The notes beneath the pieces are model-generated. The model saw nothing but the letters and a program-made list of their open reading frames with translations, searched no databases and was not told the DNA's origin. A stretch of 36,824 nt of DNA, taken from assembly GCA_036265005.1 (NCBI GenBank), contig DATAPW010000237.1:1-36824 (forward strand), in the 5' to 3' direction. The stretch comes from JAMXLO01 sp036265005. GTDB taxonomy: Bacteria; Pseudomonadota; Alphaproteobacteria; Acetobacterales; Acetobacteraceae. Position 1 is the stretch's first letter, and each line of letters starts with the position of its first letter. A program made the position numbers and the translations under genes. Positions 32,001 through 36,824 of the stretch are shown piece after piece.

Positions 32001-32717
32001 ATGACGGATTCCCACCAAGACGACGCTCGGCTCCGGGCGACAGAGGCGCAGATGCGCCATGCACTGGGGCTCCACGGCGAAGCCCCCCAGCGCTCCGTGT
32101 CCGGTCAGCAGACAACGCCGAGCAATGGCCTCCATCCGCAAAGGCGCCGTTTCGTGCGTGACGGCGAGGTGGCGGTCACCGTCGTTCAGCGTGCGCATGT
32201 CCAGGATGACGCCGGCGGCACCAACATGCTGGAAACTGCCAGGCAGGCACTGCGCTCTGCTGTGACCGCACGGGAACGCGTTGAACGGTTGCTGGAAGAA
32301 GCCCAGGGGACGATCCGCGATCTGCAAACCAAATTGGCCCATGAACGTTTGGCCAAGGACGAGGTGCTTGAGGCAGCCCGGCGCCAGGACAACGAGAGGC
32401 AAACGGTACGGCAGGCTCTGCAGACCGCCGAGGCCGAGCTTGAAGCCGAACGCGTGGCCCGACGGTCAGCGGAGACTGCCATGGCCGAAGCGCACGAGGG
32501 TCGTCGGGACGCCGAGCAGTTGCTTCGGGACATGCAAGTGGTCGAGCAGAGAGCGCCAGCCGCGCCTGAGACCCCCGTCGTACGAAACACCGGCAACACG
32601 CACAAAAAACTGAAGCAGGCGGCCAAGCCAGTCAGGCGCCGGCAGCCGGCCGAGACGGTGGAGGATGATTCGCCAGTCGAATGGTGGGTCAAGGGGTGGC
32701 AGGAGAAGTTTCGCTAG
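32001..32717 (+). CDS. Coiled-coil protein of unknown function
   Basis: The 238-residue product is charged and soluble. Residues 77-180 form a long heptad-rich helix (for example MLETARQALRSAVTARERVE and LQTAEAELEAERVARRSAE), predicted to be a coiled coil and hence oligomeric. A basic linker (KKLKQAAKPVRRRQP) is followed by a conserved-looking acidic-aromatic tail, EDDSPVEWWVKGWQEKF. The basic linker could bind nucleic acid. There is no signal peptide. AAAGAGATAAA precedes the ATG at 32001. I do not recognise the family; a structural or DNA-associated role is speculation. Confidence 0.65.
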   Translation: MTDSHQDDARLRATEAQMRHALGLHGEAPQRSVSGQQTTPSNGLHPQRRRFVRDGEVAVTVVQRAHVQDDAGGTNMLETARQALRSAVTARERVERLLEEAQGTIRDLQTKLAHERLAKDEVLEAARRQDNERQTVRQALQTAEAELEAERVARRSAETAMAEAHEGRRDAEQLLRDMQVVEQRAPAAPETPVVRNTGNTHKKLKQAAKPVRRRQPAETVEDDSPVEWWVKGWQEKFR

Positions 32718-32780
32718 GCTGCTGTGGCGTCCAGCATTCGCTGCCACGTTCGCGGTCAACCTTCGTATGCAAGGAGGTTC

Positions 32781-32951
32781 AAACCGGGCATCGGTGTCGG
32801 TGACATAGAGAGTGTCGTCGGCTGTGCAGAATACACCGGTCGATTGCACCGCATAATGCGCGTGGCCGTGCCCCGCCATCAGCTCCACGCCGTCCGGTCG
32901 TCCGCTCTGGTCGGTGTGGCCGAGAGACCGGTTGCGATGCGCGCTGCTCAT
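32781..32951 (-). pseudogene. Possible remnant of an NHL/SMP-30-like propeller gene
   Basis: On the minus strand TGVFCTADDTLYVTDTDARF (near 32837-32781) resembles a single blade of NHL or SMP-30-like propeller proteins (G-x-F-x-D-x-x-D-T-x-Y-V-x-D). The open frame around it has no further match and runs into the coiled-coil gene. One blade is weak evidence. Confidence 0.25.
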
Positions 32952-32961
32952 GCCTGCCCTG

Positions 32962-34302
32962 TCACCCCTCCGGCGGGGCCAGCACATCCAGCGGCATGCC
33001 GCGTGACTCGGGGCCGATGAGGTTGACTGTTGCAGCGGCGATCACCAGCACGACAGCGACGCACATGAACACCGTATCGGTGCCATAGCCGGTCTGGATC
33101 CACAGGATGGTCGGAATAATGAACGCCGTACCCAACCGGCCGACCCCCTGCGCCAATCCGAACCCGGATGCGCGCGCATTGGTCGGGAATACCTCCGAGG
33201 CGAAGATCTGCATGGAGTTCCCGGCCAACTGGATGAAGAAGATCATGCAGAAGCCGACCGCGAGAAGCATCGTATCCGAGCCCGCATTGACGAACGCCAC
33301 TGCGAACAGACCGGCCAGCGCGAAAGCAGTGATCGCCGTCTTCTTGCGGCCGAATTTCTCCAGCGCGAACATCATGCAGACGCTGGCACAGGGAAACGCC
33401 AGCGTCATCCCGAAGGTATAGGTCAGCGATTTGGTGATGGTCATGCCGCGATCAGCCATCATGTTCGGCAGCCAGGTGCCAAGTCCGAGGGCCACACCGA
33501 AGAACGCGACGAAGCAGACCATCGCGGCGATGACTCGGCCGCGATAGTGGCGGAACACCACACCGATCGGATCGCTGTGCGAGTTGCTCGCCGCATCATT
33601 GATCAGCGTTACGCCAGCGGGCGGCCGTTTGAGGCCCATTCGCTCCAGGAGGTCGAGCGCCCGGTCACCCTGGCCGTGCGTTGCCAACCAGCGGGGTGAT
33701 TCCGGCAGCGAGAAGCGGAACAGGAACACGATCAATGCGCACAAGCCGATCACGATCCAGCAGCCGCGCCAGCCCAGGGAGTCGCGAAAGGCCAGTGCGA
33801 ACAGTGTCGACAGCGGCCAGGAAAATGCCCCGCCGATCAGCTGCACGCCGGCCACGAAACGGCCGCGGATGTTCTTCGGTGCATACTCGCCCGCGTAGGC
33901 AAAGCACAGCGGCTGCTCTGCTCCCAAACCGATCCCGGCGATGAATCGTAGGGCTGCAAGCCAGATATAATCCGGCGAGAAGGCTGCCGCGATTGTCGCG
34001 GTGCCATAGAGCAGCAGGTTGAACTGATAGACTGTCTTGCGGCCGAACCTGTCGGTGAATTCACCCTGTGCCACGGTACCGATGAACAGGCCGAACAAGG
34101 TAGCACTCGCCACGGTGGCGATCTGCGGCGCGGTCGCGAAACCGCTGCGCGTCATGTCGGGGATCAGCGAGCCCAGAATGACGTAGTCGGCAACATCGAA
34201 GAAATAGCCGGCGGCAATCAGCGCGAATACGCGGTAGTGCAGCGGGCTCATCCGGGCATCGTCCATCGACGTGCCGACGAAGCCCTCGATGGTCTGGGCC
34301 AT
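32962..34302 (-). CDS. MFS transporter, sugar/acid:H+ symporter type
   Basis: The 446-residue inner-membrane protein has about twelve spans, signature A as FTDRFGRKTVY after the second helix, LGAEQPLCFAYAGEYAP in the fourth-helix region, PESPRWL before the central loop, and LEKFGRKKTAI in the second half. The acidic residues in the first helix (FFDVADYVILG) and the overall pattern fit symporters of organic acids or sugars. GGGGAGGAATACCGC precedes the ATG at 34302. It is divergent from the GMC oxidoreductase region, though a remnant lies between, so a shared substrate is only possible. Confidence 0.9.
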   Translation of the reverse strand: MAQTIEGFVGTSMDDARMSPLHYRVFALIAAGYFFDVADYVILGSLIPDMTRSGFATAPQIATVASATLFGLFIGTVAQGEFTDRFGRKTVYQFNLLLYGTATIAAAFSPDYIWLAALRFIAGIGLGAEQPLCFAYAGEYAPKNIRGRFVAGVQLIGGAFSWPLSTLFALAFRDSLGWRGCWIVIGLCALIVFLFRFSLPESPRWLATHGQGDRALDLLERMGLKRPPAGVTLINDAASNSHSDPIGVVFRHYRGRVIAAMVCFVAFFGVALGLGTWLPNMMADRGMTITKSLTYTFGMTLAFPCASVCMMFALEKFGRKKTAITAFALAGLFAVAFVNAGSDTMLLAVGFCMIFFIQLAGNSMQIFASEVFPTNARASGFGLAQGVGRLGTAFIIPTILWIQTGYGTDTVFMCVAVVLVIAAATVNLIGPESRGMPLDVLAPPEG

Positions 34303-34856
34303 GCGGTATTCCTCCCCTGAGGCGCGCCGCTTTTGCGGCTATAAGTGCAGCGTCGCAGGGGAGTGGAGTCCCGTCAATCCGACTGCATTGTCAAATGTGG
34401 CCCAGCCATCCACGGCTCAATCAACGCGTGGCAGGTCGCGGGTCTTCGTCAGCCTTCGCGAATTTTCTCCCAAGCACTGCTCCGGCGACCACGCCGCGAA
34501 CCATGTAGCGCCGGACACTCAATGCCAGCGCGAAAACAGGCAGCGTGATCATCGTGGCCGCCGCCATCTCCCGGTCACGGCCTCCAGTGGGGGAAGCTGC
34601 TTTTGCGCCCACTCCGTTTATGGGTGCACGGACACCATGAAATGCAGCCCCGCTGAACCGCATCCGCAGCGATGGCCGGGAGCGTGGCCGCGGCAGCACC
34701 CGCCGCAAAAAAAGCTGCGCCGGTACAGAGCAGCCAATGGTGGCGTGGGACGATTTGCGATCCTTGATTGGATCGTGCCGGCCCCCGGCTGGCCGAGTCA
34801 GCGCTGGTTCGATTAGATGGACGCGATGGAACGAACGGGCCATGGGGGGAACGGCA
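34303..34856. other. 554-base region without intact genes
   Basis: Apart from the MalG-type permease remnant (34421-34573), no recognisable coding sequence is seen. The part before 34857 carries the ribosome site of the GMC gene. Confidence 0.45.
34421..34573 (-). pseudogene. Remnant of a MalG-type ABC permease C-terminus
   Basis: The minus-strand frame reads REMAAATMITLPVFALALS, then VRRYMVRGVVAGAVLG (ending about 34469), the last span and tail of MalG/UgpE permeases (compare RYFVKGLTAGAVKG in the intact gene ending at 15986). The rest of the gene is missing; upstream the frame has no family sequence. The frame runs 16 codons beyond the usual end, so the original stop is gone. Confidence 0.6.
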
Positions 34857-36470
34857 ATGCAGGCAGACTACGTCATCGTGGGTGCGGGCTCGGCGGGGTG
34901 CACCTTGGCCAACCGCCTGACAGAGGATGCCGGCACACGCGTGGTACTGATTGAGGCCGGCGGCCGGGATTGGAATCCGCTAATCCATATTCCTGCCGGC
35001 TACATGAAGCTGCTGGAGCATCCGACGCTCACCTGGGGCTTCAAGGCGGAATCCGATCCCGGCACCAATGGCCGTGCCATCAACTACCCGCGTGGGCGGG
35101 TACTCGGCGGATCGAGTTCGATCAACGGCATGATCTATGTCCGCGGCCAACCGGAGGACTTCGATCACTGGGCCCAACTCGGCAACCGCGGCTGGTCGTG
35201 GGACGACGTGCTGCCATTCTTTCGCAAGGCCGAAAACTGGGAAGGCAAGGAGGACGCGGTGCACGGCAAAGGTGGACCGTTGTTCACCTCGCACGGGCGG
35301 GATCGGCCGCTGCTGTGCCAGGCTGCGGTCGAGGCCGGCAAGCAGCTCGGGCTGGAATACCGCGAGGATGTCAATGACCTGCCTCCCGGCGCGGGGAATG
35401 GCATCGGCTGGGTGCAGCAGACGCGCGGTGGACGACGTCGGGCGAGCACGGCGCGCAGCTATCTGCGGCCCGCGATGAAGCGGCCTAACCTGCAGGTCGT
35501 CACCGGAGCGCTGGTGCATCGCGTGCTGCTCGATGGTATGCGCGCGGTTGGCGTCGAGTATTCGCGCAATGGCACAGTGGAGCGCGTCACGGCTGCGGGT
35601 GAAGTGATCCTGTCGGCCGGTGCGATCGGTTCACCGCATATTCTCCAGCTTTCCGGCATTGGCGATCCGGAGCATCTTGATCGGGTCGGTATCGACGTGC
35701 ATCACGCGCTGCGAGGCGTCGGCCGAAATATGCAGGACCATTATCTCGCGCGAATTTCCTGCACTGTACAGGGTGCGCCCAGTTTGAACGGCCAATCCCG
35801 CGGACTCGGTCTGGCCGGGCAGGTGCTGCGCTATGTCGCGACCGGCCGCGGCATCCTGACCTACGCGGCATCGTTGGTCGCGGCTTCCGTAAAGGTGCTG
35901 GAGGAATCCGCCACACCCGATGTGCAATGCCTGTTCGCCCACGGCAGCTATGCGCCAGGCGTGTCGCGCCAGTTGGACAATTTGCCGGGCATGACGTGCG
36001 GCATGTGGCAGATGCGCCCGCAGAGCCGCGGCTACGTCGAGGCACGCTCGCCCCGACCCGAGGAACAGCCGAGCATCAATCCGCGCTATTTCAGCGAGGA
36101 GACTGATCGGCGCGCGGCTATCGGTGGCCTGCGCTGGATCAGAAAGCTGTTCGCTGCGCCGGCCCTGGCGCGATACGTCGTGGCCGAGACCGTGCCGGGC
36201 AAGGACGTACAGACGGATGACGAGCTGCTGCATTATGTCCGGCAGACCGGCGGCACGGTGTTCCACGCGACCTGCACCTGCAAGATGGGCCAGGATATGA
36301 TGGCGGTGGTGGACGATCGGCTTCGAGTGCACGGACTGGAGCGCCTGCGGGTGATCGATGCTTCGGCAATGCCGGCGGTCACCTCTACCAACACAAATGC
36401 GCCGACCATCATGATTGCGGAAAAGGGTGCAGCGATGGTGCGCCAGGATGCACGGTCCATGGCTGGGTGA
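34857..36470 (+). CDS. GMC-family FAD oxidoreductase (choline dehydrogenase-like)
   Basis: The 537-residue product has the FAD-binding loop VGAGSAGC at residues 8-15 with Glu33 of LIEAGG, the GMC signature GRVLGGSSSINGMIYVRG, a second signature LSAGAIGSPHILQLSGIG, and the C-terminal active site GGTVFHATCTCKMG (His470) with STNTNAPT (Asn about 514). These flavoenzymes oxidise alcohols (choline, aliphatic or sugar alcohols) to aldehydes or ketones. No signal peptide is seen. The ATG at 34857 with GGGGGGAA eight bases upstream is preferred; the frame extends to 34737. A transposase gene of an IS5-type element begins 111 bases after its stop. Confidence 0.92.
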   Translation: MQADYVIVGAGSAGCTLANRLTEDAGTRVVLIEAGGRDWNPLIHIPAGYMKLLEHPTLTWGFKAESDPGTNGRAINYPRGRVLGGSSSINGMIYVRGQPEDFDHWAQLGNRGWSWDDVLPFFRKAENWEGKEDAVHGKGGPLFTSHGRDRPLLCQAAVEAGKQLGLEYREDVNDLPPGAGNGIGWVQQTRGGRRRASTARSYLRPAMKRPNLQVVTGALVHRVLLDGMRAVGVEYSRNGTVERVTAAGEVILSAGAIGSPHILQLSGIGDPEHLDRVGIDVHHALRGVGRNMQDHYLARISCTVQGAPSLNGQSRGLGLAGQVLRYVATGRGILTYAASLVAASVKVLEESATPDVQCLFAHGSYAPGVSRQLDNLPGMTCGMWQMRPQSRGYVEARSPRPEEQPSINPRYFSEETDRRAAIGGLRWIRKLFAAPALARYVVAETVPGKDVQTDDELLHYVRQTGGTVFHATCTCKMGQDMMAVVDDRLRVHGLERLRVIDASAMPAVTSTNTNAPTIMIAEKGAAMVRQDARSMAG

Positions 36471-36500
36471 GTGTCCCGGCCGGTGGAATAACGGCGGACT

Positions 36501-36824
36501 AAGTGTCTATCCGGGAACATCTTGAATCGTTGGAATCACTTGTGATTCGCTTGCGGCGGAGCGATTCGCAGGAGCCGGGGGATGTGGACGAACGAGAACC
36601 GTGGTCGGTATGACCGAAGCAAGCTACGCTATCCGAGCGACCTGACGGACGAGGAATGGGCACTGATCGGTCCGCTGATCCCCCCCGCGAAGCGCGGCGG
36701 CAACAAGCGAACGGTCAACGAACGCGACGTGGTTGACGGCGTGATGTACATCCTCAGCACGGGCTGTCAGTGGGCTGCACTGCCGAAGGATCTACCGCCA
36801 CGCAGCACGGTCAACGACTATCTG
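36501..36824 (+). mobile_element. IS5-family insertion sequence, left part (cut by window)
   Basis: The element is recognised from its transposase start. The left end is estimated near 36501 because the sequence character changes after the GMC gene; the true terminal inverted repeat cannot be fixed without the right end. A dyad GAATCAC-TT-GTGATTC (36533-36548) lies between the presumed end and the transposase start. Confidence 0.5.
36582..36824 (+). CDS. IS5-family transposase, N-terminal part
   Basis: The 81 residues visible (MWTNENRGRYDRSKLRYPSD, then LTDEEWALIGPLIPPAKRGG) match the N-terminal DUF4096 domain of IS5/IS1031-type transposases, continuing with GVMYILSTGCQWAALPKDLP. This domain precedes the DDE catalytic part, which lies beyond the window. 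AGGAGCCGGGGG stands just before the ATG at 36582. The frame is intact to the edge. Confidence 0.92.
   Translation, partial: MWTNENRGRYDRSKLRYPSDLTDEEWALIGPLIPPAKRGGNKRTVNERDVVDGVMYILSTGCQWAALPKDLPPRSTVNDYL

Noticed and set aside
36533..36548. Terminal inverted repeat of the IS element
   Set aside because: It is a self-contained palindrome inside the element; the right end is outside the window so the terminal repeat cannot be assigned.

Overview
The window is high-GC DNA with dense, GC-biased codon use, long antisense shadow frames, GTG/TTG starts and GGAG-type ribosome binding sites. The families present (TRAP and sugar ABC importers, AztABC-type zinc importer, taurine-pyruvate-type aminotransferase, IS5-type transposase) and the dispersed palindromic repeats (cores of the GTCATGGCCGGGC and GACGCGGCAATCCCC type) point to an alphaproteobacterium. 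My inference is Rhodospirillales/Acetobacteraceae or a soil relative; there is no rRNA or marker gene to settle it. No tRNA, rRNA, CRISPR array or phage module was seen.

Layout. 1-175: a cloverleaf-like inverted repeat at the edge and a terminator. 176-6093: an MFS transporter (-), a small secreted protein (-), a remnant of an azoreductase gene (+), a DUF4239 membrane protein (-), and a divergent pair made of a secreted gamma-glutamylcyclotransferase-like protein (-) and a secreted DUF6134-like protein (+). 6136-11621: a catabolic patch of SDR oxidoreductase (-), TauD-like dioxygenase (+), acyl-CoA thioesterase-like protein (-), serine beta-lactamase-like hydrolase (+), a secreted RidA gene interrupted by TGA inside its signal peptide (-), a decayed TauE/SafE exporter (-) and a GYD protein (+). 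11987-12649: an unrecognised 220-residue protein. 12912-17885: a sugar ABC importer (binding protein and two permeases, no ATPase), then an enolase-superfamily enzyme and a ProXp-type tRNA editing protein.

17891-18776: two direct copies of a ~97 bp palindromic repeat frame an isochorismatase-like gene. 18795-26260 (all -): in order of transcription a cyclase-family protein, an orphan sugar-type binding protein, a taurine-pyruvate-like aminotransferase, a frameshifted fumarylacetoacetase-family hydrolase, and a TRAP transporter (DctP, DctQ, DctM). Together these look like uptake and breakdown of a small carboxylate or amino-sulfonate. 26588-30383 (+): a tight aztA-aztB-aztC zinc importer operon followed by a secreted repeat protein where some organisms carry AztD. 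30437-31664 (-): an XRE-type regulator and a metallo-beta-lactamase-fold hydrolase that appears to start at CTG. 32001-34302: a coiled-coil protein of unknown function (+) and a second MFS transporter (-). 34421-36470: a leftover C-terminus of an ABC sugar permease (-), then a GMC oxidoreductase (+). The right edge cuts an IS5-family transposase.

The strongest unusual signals are the number of genes caught in decay or with odd starts (RidA TGA, FAH frameshift, CTG start, triplicated GTG start region) and the aztABC operon, whose binding protein has Glu at the first expected zinc-ligand His and whose fourth gene is a non-AztD repeat protein. I see no clear new defence or mobile system.
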